From Brucella pseudogrignonensis (lineage in GTDB: Bacteria > Pseudomonadota > Alphaproteobacteria > Rhizobiales > Rhizobiaceae): a stretch of 64,000 nt of DNA. Numbering within the stretch: position 1 is the stretch's first letter; each line of letters starts with the position of its first letter. Location of the stretch: positions 1 through 64,000 of the forward strand of contig NZ_NNRM01000037.1 in the NCBI RefSeq assembly GCF_002252525.1, in the 5' to 3' direction. Positions 35,668 to 45,183 of the stretch are shown here, piece by piece. A program made the translations under genes and the position numbers. The notes below the pieces were generated by a model. It saw only the letters and a list, made by a program, of their open reading frames with translations. It made no database searches and was not told where the DNA came from.

Positions 35668-36945
35668 ATGGCAATTGCCTTGGGCGCGATCGCAGATGAT
35701 TTCACCGGTGCCACCGATCTTGCGGCCTTGCTGGCGCGCAGCGGCTATCCGGTCTCGTTGCGGCTCGGCCTGCCTGATAAAGACGCGCCGGTTGCCCACG
35801 TTTCCGCCATTGAAATCATCGCCCTTAAAATCCGCACCGTGCCGCGCGAGCAGGCCGTCGCGCAGGCTCTTGCAGCTTATGACTGGCTCAAGCAACGCGG
35901 CCTCAACAAGCTTTACTGGAAATATTGTTCGACCTTTGACAGCACGGCTGATGGCAATATCGGCCCAGTCGCCGAAGCGCTGATGCGCGCTACGGCCGCA
36001 GAACAGGCCATTTACTGCCCCGCATTTCCTGAAAACGGCCGCACTGTGTTTATGGGACATCTTTTCGTGGGCGACAGGCTGCTCAGTGACAGTCCGATGA
36101 AGGATCATCCGCTGACGCCGATGCGCGATGCCAATCTGCTGCGCCTGCTCGCGCCGCAATTGCAAGGCCAGGTCGGCCTGGTGAACCGGTTGACCATCGC
36201 CAAAGGCGTCAAATCCGTGCGGGCAGCGCTTGATGCGCTCAAAGCCAGCGGCATCGGCCATGTGGTGATGGACGCGGTAGCGGATGCTGATCTTGCCGCC
36301 ATTGCCACAGCGACGCTCGATTTGCCCTTGCTCACCGGCGGCAGTGCGCTGGCCATGCCATTGCCTGCGCTTCTTCACGAAAAAGGTCTGCTGCAAGCGA
36401 AAGGCAGTACGGCAGCACCACCGGATCTCGGCGCAGGCCAGATCGTGCTTTCGGGCAGCTGTTCCGCCATGACCCTTAAGCAGGTGGCAGCGTTTGAAGA
36501 CCAGGCGCAAAGCTATCGGCTTGACCCGATCCGGCTTGCGGAACCAAATGGCATTCGGGCGGTCACCCAGTGGCTGCAAACAGTGCCGCTCACAGCACCC
36601 AAATTGATCTATGCAAGCGCGGATGCGACCTCCGTGAAAGCCGCGCAGGCCGCACTTGGCGCTGAGCGTGCAGGACAGATTGTCGAGCAAGCGCTCGCTG
36701 AAATTGCCGTCGCAGCCTTTGCCCTTGGCATTAGACGCTTTGTGGTCGCCGGCGGTGAGACCTCCGGCGCGGTCGCCCAGGCGCTCGGCGTCGCAAAGCT
36801 GCGCGTTGGCCGGGAAATTGCACCGGGCGTTCCCTGGACCTATGCCACAACACAGGGTGCGTCGGTCGCACTCGCCTTGAAATCCGGTAATTTCGGCACT
36901 CCCTCCTTCTTCCGCGATGCCTTGAATATGCTGGAGGCGGGATGA
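35668..36945 (+). CDS. otnK: 3-oxo-tetronate kinase OtnK (DUF1537 family)
   Basis: 425 residues. It begins IALGAIADDFTGATDLAALL, the signature of the four-carbon acid-sugar kinases. Further motifs: KYCSTFDSTADGNIGPV and the nucleotide-binding C-terminal half with VVAGGETSGAVAQALG and the family's PGVPW. ATP-dependent phosphorylation of 3-oxo-tetronate at O4. ATG overlap with the next gene by four bases. Confidence 0.93.
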   Translation: MAIALGAIADDFTGATDLAALLARSGYPVSLRLGLPDKDAPVAHVSAIEIIALKIRTVPREQAVAQALAAYDWLKQRGLNKLYWKYCSTFDSTADGNIGPVAEALMRATAAEQAIYCPAFPENGRTVFMGHLFVGDRLLSDSPMKDHPLTPMRDANLLRLLAPQLQGQVGLVNRLTIAKGVKSVRAALDALKASGIGHVVMDAVADADLAAIATATLDLPLLTGGSALAMPLPALLHEKGLLQAKGSTAAPPDLGAGQIVLSGSCSAMTLKQVAAFEDQAQSYRLDPIRLAEPNGIRAVTQWLQTVPLTAPKLIYASADATSVKAAQAALGAERAGQIVEQALAEIAVAAFALGIRRFVVAGGETSGAVAQALGVAKLRVGREIAPGVPWTYATTQGASVALALKSGNFGTPSFFRDALNMLEAG

Positions 36946-37592
36946 GCGAAACAACAAAACTGCGCGAAACGATCTGTCTGTTGGCAAAATCGATGTATGA
37001 TCGCGGTCTCACTGCCGGATCGTCTGGCAATATCTCCGCCCGCCTTTCCGATGGTCGCCTGCTCGTGACCCCGACGGGAAGCTGCTTTGGGCGGCTGGAT
37101 CCGCAGCGATTGTCGCTGTTTGATCAGGAGGGCCGCCTGCTCGACGGTGATCCGCCAACCAAGGAAATGCCGCTGCACACGGCTTTTTACGAAACCCGTG
37201 GTGCCCGCGCGCAGGCCGTCGTACATTTGCATTCCTGTCATTCGGTCGCCTTGTCACTTTTGCCCGATACCGATCCCGACAATATGCTGCCGCCTTTGAC
37301 CCCCTATTCCATCATCAAATTGGGGAGGGTGAAAATGCTGCCCTATTTCATGCCGGGGGATCCGGCGATCGGGGCGGCGATCAAGGGGCTGGCGGGAAAG
37401 CGCAGTGCTGTGATGCTAGCCAATCACGGTCCTGTGGTGGCAGCCCGCGACCTGGAAGCCGCCGTCTACGCCATCGAAGAGCTGGAGGAAACCGCAAGGC
37501 TCGCTTTGCTGACCCGCGGCATGCGGCCCAATGCGCTCACCAGCGCGCAAATCCTGAAGGTCGTCGAACAATTTGATGTGGAATGGGACTAG
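36942..37592 (+). CDS. otnC: 3-oxo-tetronate 4-phosphate decarboxylase OtnC (class II aldolase family)
   Basis: 216 residues. Class II aldolase/adducin fold with GLTAGSSGNISARL and the metal-binding histidines in VVHLHSCHSVALS plus a third in LANHGPVVAARDLEAA. It decarboxylates the OtnK product to dihydroxyacetone phosphate, linking the pathway to central metabolism. Start overlaps otnK; otnI follows one base after the stop. Confidence 0.92.
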   Translation: MSETTKLRETICLLAKSMYDRGLTAGSSGNISARLSDGRLLVTPTGSCFGRLDPQRLSLFDQEGRLLDGDPPTKEMPLHTAFYETRGARAQAVVHLHSCHSVALSLLPDTDPDNMLPPLTPYSIIKLGRVKMLPYFMPGDPAIGAAIKGLAGKRSAVMLANHGPVVAARDLEAAVYAIEELEETARLALLTRGMRPNALTSAQILKVVEQFDVEWD

Positions 37593-37593
37593 A

Positions 37594-38427
37594 ATGGTGC
37601 GGTTTTCTGCAAATCTCGGCTTTCTGTGGCAGCAGCTGTCGCTGCCCGATGCGATCCGCGCGGCCAAGCAGGCCGGTTTTGACGCGGTCGAATGTCATTG
37701 GCCTTACCGACATTCTGCAGCCGACATTCTGGCAGCGCTTGATGAGACCGGGCTGACGATGATCGGGTTGAATACCGCCCGGGGCGATGTCGAGGCGGGC
37801 GACAATGGTCTGAGCGCCCTGCCGGGTCGTCAATCAGAAGCGCGGGCAACAATCGACCAGGCGATCGATTACGCCGTGGCAATTCGCTGCGTCAATATTC
37901 ATGTCATGGCCGGACGCGCAAAGGGGGATGACGCGCACAGGGCGTTCCTCGACAATCTGCGCTATGCCTGCGCGCGCGCATCCGAACACGGCATCACCAT
38001 CCTGATCGAACCGCTCAATGATCGCGACGCTCCCGGCTATTTCTTAAACAGTTCGGGGCAGGCCAAAGCCATCATCGACGCGCTGCGCCTGCCCAATCTG
38101 AAACTGATGTTTGATTGCTATCACATCCAGATTGTCGAGGGCGACATCAGTCGTCGTCTTGCGGCGCTGTTGCCCATTATCGGCCACGTGCAGATTGCCT
38201 CGGTTCCCGATCGCGCGGAGCCCGATCAGGGTGAACTCGATTATCGCTTTATTCTCAACAGACTAAAAAGTATGGGATATTCGAAACCCATCGGCGCGGA
38301 ATACCGTCCGTCGGCCGATCGCCAGGATGGGCTGAAATGGCTGCAGATATTGCGCCAGTCTACGCAGAATAAGGTCGCACCGACTGCGATCAACCGGTCA
38401 AGAGAACAAAAGGGAGGCCAGGGATGA
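37594..38427 (+). CDS. otnI: 2-oxo-tetronate isomerase OtnI (Hyi family)
   Basis: 277 residues, TIM-barrel sugar-isomerase/hydroxypyruvate isomerase family. [20 protein letters not shown] at the start, metal-site residues in [45 protein letters not shown] and GAEYRPSA. Start at ATG 37594, immediately after the otnC stop; the seven extra codons upstream overlap otnC and lack a ribosome site. It converts 2-oxo-tetronate to 3-oxo-tetronate for OtnK. The tail after LQILRQ is about 25 residues longer than expected. Confidence 0.9.
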   Translation: MVRFSANLGFLWQQLSLPDAIRAAKQAGFDAVECHWPYRHSAADILAALDETGLTMIGLNTARGDVEAGDNGLSALPGRQSEARATIDQAIDYAVAIRCVNIHVMAGRAKGDDAHRAFLDNLRYACARASEHGITILIEPLNDRDAPGYFLNSSGQAKAIIDALRLPNLKLMFDCYHIQIVEGDISRRLAALLPIIGHVQIASVPDRAEPDQGELDYRFILNRLKSMGYSKPIGAEYRPSADRQDGLKWLQILRQSTQNKVAPTAINRSREQKGGQG

Positions 38428-39200
38428 ATGAGGATGGTGTGGTACGGCGTAAACCGGTAGCACTGGTGACAGGTGGGGGGACAGGCGTGGGCCGCGCCAT
38501 TGCAAAAGCATTGGCACTTGCCGGCTATCAGCTCATCATTTCAGGCCGGCGCACCGCCGTTCTGGAAAAAGCGGTGGCGGCCCTTAGCGCCGAAACCAAC
38601 GGCAGTTTTTTAGCCGTGGCCGCCGATGTCAGTGATCCTGTTTCTGTCAAAAACCTGTTTGACACGGTCGAAAGAAGCTTCGGCCGGCTTGACCTGTTGG
38701 TCAACAATGCCGGAACCCTGGTGCCCGGCGTTGCGCTCGAGGACGTCAGCTTCGATGATTGGACCGCCATTGTCGGCGCCAATTTGACCGGCGCCTTCCT
38801 ATGCACACAGCAGGCTTTTCGCCTGATGAAGGCACAAAATCCACGCGGTGGCCGTATCATCAATAATGGCTCGATCTCGGCAACGACCCCGCGCCCCAAT
38901 TCTGCCCCCTATACAGCGACCAAACACGCCATCACCGGTTTGACCAAGTCCACTGCGCTCGACGGTCGCAATTTTGATATTGCCTGCGGCCAGATCGATA
39001 TTGGCAATGCCGCCAGTGAGATGACGCAGAAAATATCGACCGGTGTCGTTCAGGCCAACGGCACCATGGCTGCAGAGCCAACCATTGATCCGGTCCATAT
39101 CGGCAACGCGGTTGTCTATATGGCGGGCCTGCCACTGGATGCCAATGTCTTGACCATGACCGTCATGGCGACCAAGATGCCCCTGGTCGGTCGCGGCTGA
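38424..39200 (+). CDS. Short-chain dehydrogenase/reductase in the tetronate operon
   Basis: 258 residues, classical SDR: cofactor motif [20 protein letters not shown] motif in [12 protein letters not shown], catalytic Ser region [15 protein letters not shown] and Tyr-x-x-x-Lys in [14 protein letters not shown] overlap with otnI, so it is part of the same transcript. Not one of the characterised tetronate enzymes: it may oxidise or epimerise a further four-carbon acid, lactone or polyol feeding the pathway (inference). Confidence 0.85.
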   Translation: MNEDGVVRRKPVALVTGGGTGVGRAIAKALALAGYQLIISGRRTAVLEKAVAALSAETNGSFLAVAADVSDPVSVKNLFDTVERSFGRLDLLVNNAGTLVPGVALEDVSFDDWTAIVGANLTGAFLCTQQAFRLMKAQNPRGGRIINNGSISATTPRPNSAPYTATKHAITGLTKSTALDGRNFDIACGQIDIGNAASEMTQKISTGVVQANGTMAAEPTIDPVHIGNAVVYMAGLPLDANVLTMTVMATKMPLVGRG

Positions 39201-39324
39201 CCAAAACTGCAATCAACAAAGCGAAAGGAGAAAAAAGCACCAAAATGCAAACGTCGGAAGTGAGGAGCCGGCGGTTCATTTTCTCAATCATTCAAATCAT
39301 TGATCACATTCTGGGAGGAATTGC

Positions 39325-40392
39325 ATGGCAGCTGTTGCGTTTGCTGAAGTCAAAAAGTCTTTCGGCACCTTTCCTGTAATCAAAGGCGTGAATATCGATA
39401 TTGAAGATGGCGAATTCGTCATTCTCGTCGGCCCGTCCGGCTGCGGAAAATCCACCCTTTTGCGCATGCTGGCGGGGCTGGAAAATATCTCCGGTGGGGA
39501 AATCCGGATCGGCGGTCGTACCGTTAATAATCTGCCCCCCAAGGAACGCGATATCGCGATGGTGTTCCAGAACTACGCGCTTTATCCGCATATGACGGTC
39601 GCAAAGAATATGGCATTCTCCTTGATGCTGAGTTCTGCGCCGCAGGCAGAAATCGACGAGCGGGTCAACTATGCGGCCGGCATTCTCGGTCTGACCAATC
39701 TGCTTGATCGCTATCCACGCCAACTCTCCGGCGGACAGCGCCAGCGCGTGGCCATGGGTCGGGCAATCGTCCGCGATCCGCAGGTCTTTCTGTTTGATGA
39801 ACCGCTCTCCAATCTGGATGCCAAGCTGCGCGTTGCCATGCGCGCCGAAATCAAGGAGCTGCATCACCGTCTTAAAACCACCACCGTCTATGTCACTCAT
39901 GACCAGATCGAAGCCATGACAATGGCCGATAAGATCGTCGTCATGCATGATGGCCGCGTCGAGCAGATAGGCTCGCCGCTCACACTCTATGATCACCCCA
40001 ATAATCTGTTCGTTGCCGGCTTCATCGGCTCGCCGGCCATGAACATGATCAAAGGCACGATCCATGCAGAGGACCCGGCAAGCTTCATCGCGGAAGACGG
40101 AATGCGCTTGCCGCTTGCTCGCCCCTATCCGCAGGCGGTCGGCCAAAGCCTCGTCTATGGTTTGCGGCCCGAATATATCCGGCTTGACGCGGCCGGCATG
40201 AAGGTGCCGGTCGCGGTGATTGAACCCACCGGTTACGAAACCCAGATCGTGGTCAGTTTCGGGGGCAGCGAAAATACCTGCATTTTCCGCGAACGCGTCG
40301 ATGTCCGCCCAGGGGAAACGATTTCCGTTTCCATTGATCCGGCCAATGTTCATCTGTTCGATGCCCAGGACGGGCACAGACTGACGGACTGA
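39325..40392 (+). CDS. ABC transporter ATP-binding protein, MalK/UgpC type
   Basis: 355 residues. Walker [15 protein letters not shown], signature [15 protein letters not shown], Walker [17 protein letters not shown], and a C-terminal regulatory TOBE-like domain from about residue 240. GGGAGG 6 bases before the ATG. Energises the importer encoded by the next three genes; substrate inferred to be a four-carbon acid sugar or a precursor. Confidence 0.92.
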   Translation: MAAVAFAEVKKSFGTFPVIKGVNIDIEDGEFVILVGPSGCGKSTLLRMLAGLENISGGEIRIGGRTVNNLPPKERDIAMVFQNYALYPHMTVAKNMAFSLMLSSAPQAEIDERVNYAAGILGLTNLLDRYPRQLSGGQRQRVAMGRAIVRDPQVFLFDEPLSNLDAKLRVAMRAEIKELHHRLKTTTVYVTHDQIEAMTMADKIVVMHDGRVEQIGSPLTLYDHPNNLFVAGFIGSPAMNMIKGTIHAEDPASFIAEDGMRLPLARPYPQAVGQSLVYGLRPEYIRLDAAGMKVPVAVIEPTGYETQIVVSFGGSENTCIFRERVDVRPGETISVSIDPANVHLFDAQDGHRLTD

Positions 40393-40519
40393 ACAGCCGT
40401 TGCGTAGCGGGGAGGGAGCCCGCGGTACGATCAGCACATAGCATCAGACGACATCTCGGCATCCGCACCTTGGGACAGCGGCTGCCACGGATGAGAAGTC
40501 CCATCTTTGGAGGAGGAGC

Positions 40520-41833
40520 ATGATGACTATCAGAAGAAGGACATTCCTTGCAGGAACCGCAAGTCTTGCCGGTGCTGCAGGCCTCTCTGGCCTCGGCTTT
40601 CAACCCGCATTTGCCGCCGAACCAGATTACAAGCCCGAAGAGGGCGCCAGTCTGCGCCTGCTGCGCTGGACGCCCTTCGTGAAGGGCGATGAAGAAAGCT
40701 GGATCGCCAATACCAAGAAATTCACCGAGGCAACCGGCGTCGAGGTTCGCATCGACAAGGAAAGCTGGGAGGATATCCGGCCAAAGGCCGCCGTGGCCGC
40801 CAATGTCGGTTCAGGGCCCGACATGGTCATGTGCTGGTTCGATGACGCCCATCAATATCCCGACAAGCTTGTCGACCTGACCGAACTCGGCAGCTATCTT
40901 GATGAAAAATATGGCGGCTTCTACGATGGCCTGAAAGGCTATGCGGTACGTGAGGACAAGTTCATTGCCATGCCGCTGACGGCGATCGGCAATGCCATTG
41001 TCTATCGCGACAGCCATATGAAGAAAGCCGGCTTCAGCGAATTCCCGAAAGATACCGCGGGCTTTCTCGAACTTTGCAAGGCCATGAAAGCCAACAATAC
41101 GCCAGCCGGATTCCCGCATGGCAAGGCGGTCGGTGACGGCAATAATTATGCCCATTGGCTTTTGTGGAGCCACGGTGCGCAAATGGTCAATGAGAAAGGC
41201 GAAATCACCATCAACTCGCCCGAAACGCTCGCTGCGCTCAATTATGCCAAGCAACTCTATGCCACCTTCATTCCAGGCACCGAAAGCTGGCTGGACATCA
41301 ATAACAACCGCGCATTCCTCGCCGGACAGGTTTCCCTCACCGCCAATGGCGTCTCGATCTATTACGCTGCAAAGAACGATCCGAAGCTCGCAGAAATCGC
41401 CGAGGATATGCGCAGCACAAACTTCCCAATCGGTCCGGTCGGCAAGAGTGTGGAACTGCATCAGACCAGCTCGCTGCTGTTGTTCAAGCATACAAAATAT
41501 CCCGAAGCCGCAAAGGCTTACATCAAGTTCATGATGGAAGCCGACCAGATGAACAACTGGATCAAACAGTCGAGCGCTTATTGTTGCCAGCCGTTGAAGG
41601 ATTTCGCGGACAACCCCGTCTGGATCGACAACCCGATCCACGCACCCTATGCGCGTGCATCCGAAACGCTGCGGCCGAACGGTTATGCGGGGCCACTTGG
41701 ATATGCGTCGGCGGCCGTGATGGCGGACTACGTTCTCGTCGATATGTTTGCGTCAGCAGTAACCGGTGCTGAAACACCGGAAGATGCCATGGCAAGCGCA
41801 GAAAAACGGGCCAATCGATATTACCGCGTCTGA
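40520..41833 (+). CDS. ABC transporter solute-binding protein (family 1), Tat-exported
   Basis: 437 residues. N-terminus RRRTFLAGTASLAGAAGLSG is a twin-arginine signal; the mature part begins near AEPDYKPEEG. Carbohydrate-type family 1 fold (LRLLRWTPFVKGDEESWIAN, NVGSGPDMVMCWFDDAHQYP). GGAGGAGG lies just upstream of two adjacent ATGs. Followed by a terminator-like hairpin that should raise its level relative to the permeases. Confidence 0.9.
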   Translation: MMTIRRRTFLAGTASLAGAAGLSGLGFQPAFAAEPDYKPEEGASLRLLRWTPFVKGDEESWIANTKKFTEATGVEVRIDKESWEDIRPKAAVAANVGSGPDMVMCWFDDAHQYPDKLVDLTELGSYLDEKYGGFYDGLKGYAVREDKFIAMPLTAIGNAIVYRDSHMKKAGFSEFPKDTAGFLELCKAMKANNTPAGFPHGKAVGDGNNYAHWLLWSHGAQMVNEKGEITINSPETLAALNYAKQLYATFIPGTESWLDINNNRAFLAGQVSLTANGVSIYYAAKNDPKLAEIAEDMRSTNFPIGPVGKSVELHQTSSLLLFKHTKYPEAAKAYIKFMMEADQMNNWIKQSSAYCCQPLKDFADNPVWIDNPIHAPYARASETLRPNGYAGPLGYASAAVMADYVLVDMFASAVTGAETPEDAMASAEKRANRYYRV

Positions 41834-41845
41834 TCCTGGTGATTG

Positions 41846-41876
41846 AGAGGCGAAGGGTCGTCCGGCGCCTCTTTTT
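41846..41876 (+). terminator. Partial terminator between binding-protein and permease genes
   Basis: 7-bp stem AGAGGCG / CGCCTCT with a 13-base loop, followed by TTTTT. It sits inside the transporter operon, so partial read-through is expected, a common way to make more binding protein than permease. Confidence 0.6.
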
Positions 41877-41903
41877 CGATTTTCTGTTCTGGAGATGTAA
41901 TCC

Positions 41904-42857
41904 ATGGCAATGACGAATTCAAAAAATCCCGGAAATGAAAGCGGGCTTGAAAACCCTTCCCGACCACGCTTGGGGAATAATCGGGATGTGCTTGGCTTCC
42001 TTTTCATGCTGCCAGCGGCGGTCTTTCTGCTTTGCTTCCTCACATACCCCCTGGGCCTGGGTGTCTGGCTCGGCTTCACGGATACAAAAATCGGGCGAGA
42101 TGGAATATTCATTGGTCTGGAGAACTACGAATTTCTCTGGGACGACAGCGTTTTCTGGCTCTCCGTATTCAATACGGTACTCTATACATTTGTTGCTTCA
42201 GTATTGAAGTTTGGGCTCGGACTATGGCTCGCATTGTTGCTGAATGAAAACCTGCCGATAAAATCGTTTTTCCGCGCCATAGTTCTTTTGCCCTGGGTTG
42301 TTCCGACAGTGTTGTCGGCTCTGGCGTTTTGGTGGATCTACGATTCACAGTTTTCCATAATTTCTTGGTCTTTGATGCAGATGGGGCTTATCGAGCAGCC
42401 GATCAACTTCCTCGGAGATCCAACGAATGCGCGGTTGTCTGTAATCGCCGCAAATGTGTGGCGCGGAATTCCATTCGTTGCGATTTCTTTGCTTGCAGGT
42501 CTGCAGACTATTCCCGCCTCTCTTCAAGAGGCAGCCTCACTGGATGGCGCGTCGAGCTGGCAACGCTTTCGCCATGTCACGCTGCCCATGCTCACCCCGA
42601 TCATTGCCGTGGTGATGACCTTCTCGGTGTTGTTCACGTTTACCGATTTCCAGCTTATTTACGTTCTTACAAAGGGTGGCCCGGTCAATGCGACACACCT
42701 GATGGCTACGCTTTCCTTCCAACGCGCAATTCCTGGTGGCCAGCTCGGCGAAGGAGCTGCAATCGCGGTGGCGATGATACCGTTTCTGCTCGCGGCAATC
42801 ATGTTCTCTTTCTTTGGTTTGCAGCGACGCAAGTGGCAACAAGGCGGAGGGGACTGA
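41904..42857 (+). CDS. ABC transporter permease, MalF type
   Basis: 317 residues, six membrane segments starting FLFMLPAAVFLLCFLTYPLG. The EAA loop that contacts the ATPase reads EAASLDGASSWQRFRHVTLP. It pairs with the MalG-type permease that follows two bases later. Its codons are noticeably AT-richer than those of the catabolic genes upstream. Confidence 0.9.
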   Translation: MAMTNSKNPGNESGLENPSRPRLGNNRDVLGFLFMLPAAVFLLCFLTYPLGLGVWLGFTDTKIGRDGIFIGLENYEFLWDDSVFWLSVFNTVLYTFVASVLKFGLGLWLALLLNENLPIKSFFRAIVLLPWVVPTVLSALAFWWIYDSQFSIISWSLMQMGLIEQPINFLGDPTNARLSVIAANVWRGIPFVAISLLAGLQTIPASLQEAASLDGASSWQRFRHVTLPMLTPIIAVVMTFSVLFTFTDFQLIYVLTKGGPVNATHLMATLSFQRAIPGGQLGEGAAIAVAMIPFLLAAIMFSFFGLQRRKWQQGGGD

Positions 42858-42859
42858 GC

Positions 42860-43768
42860 ATGGAGAAGACTATGAAAACCGGGAACCAAGCATCCGGCAC
42901 GCTCACCGACGACACGCAAGGCATGTCATATCTCAACCGTCTACCAAGACGGGTAGTCACAGTCTATATCCCGATAGCACTGTTTATTTTCGTGTTGCTA
43001 TTTCCATTTTACTGGATGGCTATCACTGCCGTAAAGCCTAACTCTCAGCTGACAGACTATAATAATTACAGCCCTTTCTGGGTCGTTGACGCGACATTCG
43101 ATCATATCAAATATCTGTTGTTTGAGACCTCTTATCCCGGGTGGCTATGGAACACGATGTTGGTTGCAACAGCGGCAACCTTCATATCGCTTGTCACATC
43201 CATCCTCAGTGCTTACGCGATTGAACGTATTCGCTTTACAGGCTCCCGCTCGGTCGGGCTGCTGATTTTCCTGGCGTATCTCGTTCCACCGTCGATCCTA
43301 TTTATTCCACTGGCATTCATTGTTTTCAAACTTGGGATCTACGACTCGCGCCTGGCTTTGATTTTCACTTATCCAACGTTCCTCATCCCTTTCTGTACGT
43401 GGTTGTTGATGGGGTATTTCCGCTCCATTCCCTTCGAGCTTGAAGAGAGTGCATTGGTTGACGGAGCTAGCCGTTGGCAAATATTGTGGAGGATCATTCT
43501 ACCGCTGGCTGTGCCGGGCTTGATATCTGCAGGCATATTCGCTTTCACTCTATCTTGGAACGAATTTATCTACGCGCTGACCTTTATTCAGTCGTCAGAA
43601 AACAAGACAGTGCCGGTTGGGGTTCTGACTGAACTTGTCCGCGGTGATATTTTCGAATGGGGAGCGCTGATGGCCGGTGCATTGTTCGGATCGCTGCCGG
43701 TGGTTATCCTCTACTCATTTTTCGTGGACTATTACGTTTCGTCCATGACGGGCGCTGTGAAAGAATAG
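42860..43768 (+). CDS. ABC transporter permease, MalG type
   Basis: 302 residues from ATG 42860 (MEKTMKTGNQASG), chosen because GGAGGGG precedes it and the frame upstream lies within the other permease. Six membrane segments; the EAA loop reads EESALVDGASRWQILWRIIL. Ends YYVSSMTGAVKE, typical of this subunit. Last gene of the operon, followed by a bidirectional terminator. AT-richer than the operon's enzymes, like its partner. Confidence 0.9.
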   Translation: MEKTMKTGNQASGTLTDDTQGMSYLNRLPRRVVTVYIPIALFIFVLLFPFYWMAITAVKPNSQLTDYNNYSPFWVVDATFDHIKYLLFETSYPGWLWNTMLVATAATFISLVTSILSAYAIERIRFTGSRSVGLLIFLAYLVPPSILFIPLAFIVFKLGIYDSRLALIFTYPTFLIPFCTWLLMGYFRSIPFELEESALVDGASRWQILWRIILPLAVPGLISAGIFAFTLSWNEFIYALTFIQSSENKTVPVGVLTELVRGDIFEWGALMAGALFGSLPVVILYSFFVDYYVSSMTGAVKE

Positions 43769-43786
43769 CTTTATCGCCTCAACAAA

Positions 43787-43809
43787 AAGAGGCTCGATTG
43801 AGCCTCTTT
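43787..43809. terminator. Bidirectional intrinsic terminator
   Basis: 9-bp stem AAGAGGCTC / GAGCCTCTT with loop GATT. The minus strand gives a T-run (TTTTTG), serving the convergent MYG1 gene; the plus strand has a shorter one. Confidence 0.8.
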
Positions 43810-43833
43810 AAACGCTAAAACTGCAATAGGCGT

Positions 43834-44760
43834 TCAACCTTGCTCTAAATGATTCCGAACGGCCAGATCTGCCATCGCCAAAGCAGCCTCGCGCGTGCGA
43901 GCTGCTGCGATAAAGCGGCCATTATGGCAGAAGGTTGCGCCTTGCACGCCACACGCAGCCTCGAGATCACCGTTCGTCAGGCCAGCCCAGGCCACCGGTA
44001 AATCAGCTCGCAATTCAAATCCATCATCTGATTTACGAATACCAGTGAGCCCCCAGTCGTGACTGCGCGGGTGAACAACGAATAGCAAATGTTCTGCTTC
44101 CGCTTTGACAATGGCCGAACGGAATGGCATCCCGATTGGAAGTTCGAGAACCTGGCTTGCACCGGCAGCCTCGATTGCGTTCAGAACAATCGTTTCGGCT
44201 CGTAATTTGGCTGCTAGCCCTGCAATCTTTGCTTCAACAAAGCTACGCGCTATCGTGAGCGCATGTTGAAACGCGCAGTCATCTGCATCTGGCCGCCTAT
44301 CATCGAAGACTGGCTTCAATGTTTCCAGAAGCGTAGGCAAAATGAGCCCGGCAAGTTGTCCTGCTACTGCAGGACTTAGTTCGCCATTGTCTACGAGATC
44401 GATCGGTAGAACATAGCTTTCATCAAACGAGGCGTGAATTATCGCGATGTCTTTTTCAGGAATGCCGGCAGCCGCGAGGTAATCTCGTCCATAATGCTGC
44501 CAGATCAAACCAAAAGAACTCAAGGCCCGGCCGTCATCACGACGAGGCGCCCCGCGTTGATGGTGGTCATAAATGCGTGCCGTGTGGTCATAGGCCCCAC
44601 CAACATCATAAATGATGCGATCATGGTTTGGCGTAATCCATTCAGGATCACGGCTTCGAATGAGTTTAGCGTTCGGAAAAAGCTTGGTGAGGATAACACT
44701 CGACATCAACTCGTCGGCATGAAAGCCCCCTGAGTGAGTGACGATGAATTCAGGAATCAT
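43834..44760 (-). CDS. MYG1-family (UPF0160) DHH-type phosphoesterase/exonuclease
   Basis: 308 residues. Opens with IVTHSGGFHADELMSSVILT and carries YDVGGAYDHTARIYDHHQRG, the metal-binding histidine/aspartate motifs of the family. In eukaryotes MYG1 is a 3'-5' RNA exonuclease; bacterial members are uncharacterised. Convergent with the ABC operon. Confidence 0.88.
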   Translation of the reverse strand: MIPEFIVTHSGGFHADELMSSVILTKLFPNAKLIRSRDPEWITPNHDRIIYDVGGAYDHTARIYDHHQRGAPRRDDGRALSSFGLIWQHYGRDYLAAAGIPEKDIAIIHASFDESYVLPIDLVDNGELSPAVAGQLAGLILPTLLETLKPVFDDRRPDADDCAFQHALTIARSFVEAKIAGLAAKLRAETIVLNAIEAAGASQVLELPIGMPFRSAIVKAEAEHLLFVVHPRSHDWGLTGIRKSDDGFELRADLPVAWAGLTNGDLEAACGVQGATFCHNGRFIAAARTREAALAMADLAVRNHLEQG

Positions 44761-45183
44761 GCGGAAAACGCCTCGTAAGTATTTGGGATAGGCCCATTAC
44801 CCGCTCTGATAGCTGTTAAACCCTGTGAGCTCAAGCGCTCGTCATGCTTTTCACTGAGCTGCGCTGGGGGGCGCAATATGCCGACTCGTCTCCCTCCCAT
44901 CAGCAGTATTTTTGCTTATTTCGACAATGCCTGCGGACATATAAAAATCTGTCATATAAATATGATAGCTAGAAAAATTATCAAAAGAATCGATGTATAT
45001 AATAATAAGAATCTGATTCTTGCTCTATAAATCGGCATTTATACTATATTTAAGTCAGATTTATGAAATATTGATATAATAAGCCATAAAATAAATTCAC
45101 TAAAAATACACAATATATTTATTGATTCAGACTTTTTATATTCTATAAGCCCTCGCGTCACACCTCGCTTATGGAGTTATTTT
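44761..45183. other. Long AT-rich region upstream of the porin gene
   Basis: 423 bases without a gene. The last 250 are very AT-rich (for example TATTATATACATCGATT on the minus strand) with many short A/T palindromes. This probably holds the promoter and regulatory sites of the porin, but no specific operator could be assigned. Confidence 0.5.

Noticed and set aside
35182-36987. 601-codon minus-strand frame over ltnD/otnK
   Set aside because: Antisense shadow of GC-rich coding DNA; the plus-strand proteins are complete and recognised.
42329-42859. N-terminal extension of the MalG-type permease
   Set aside because: Overlaps the MalF-type gene in another frame; ATG 42860 has a good ribosome site and gives the normal family length.
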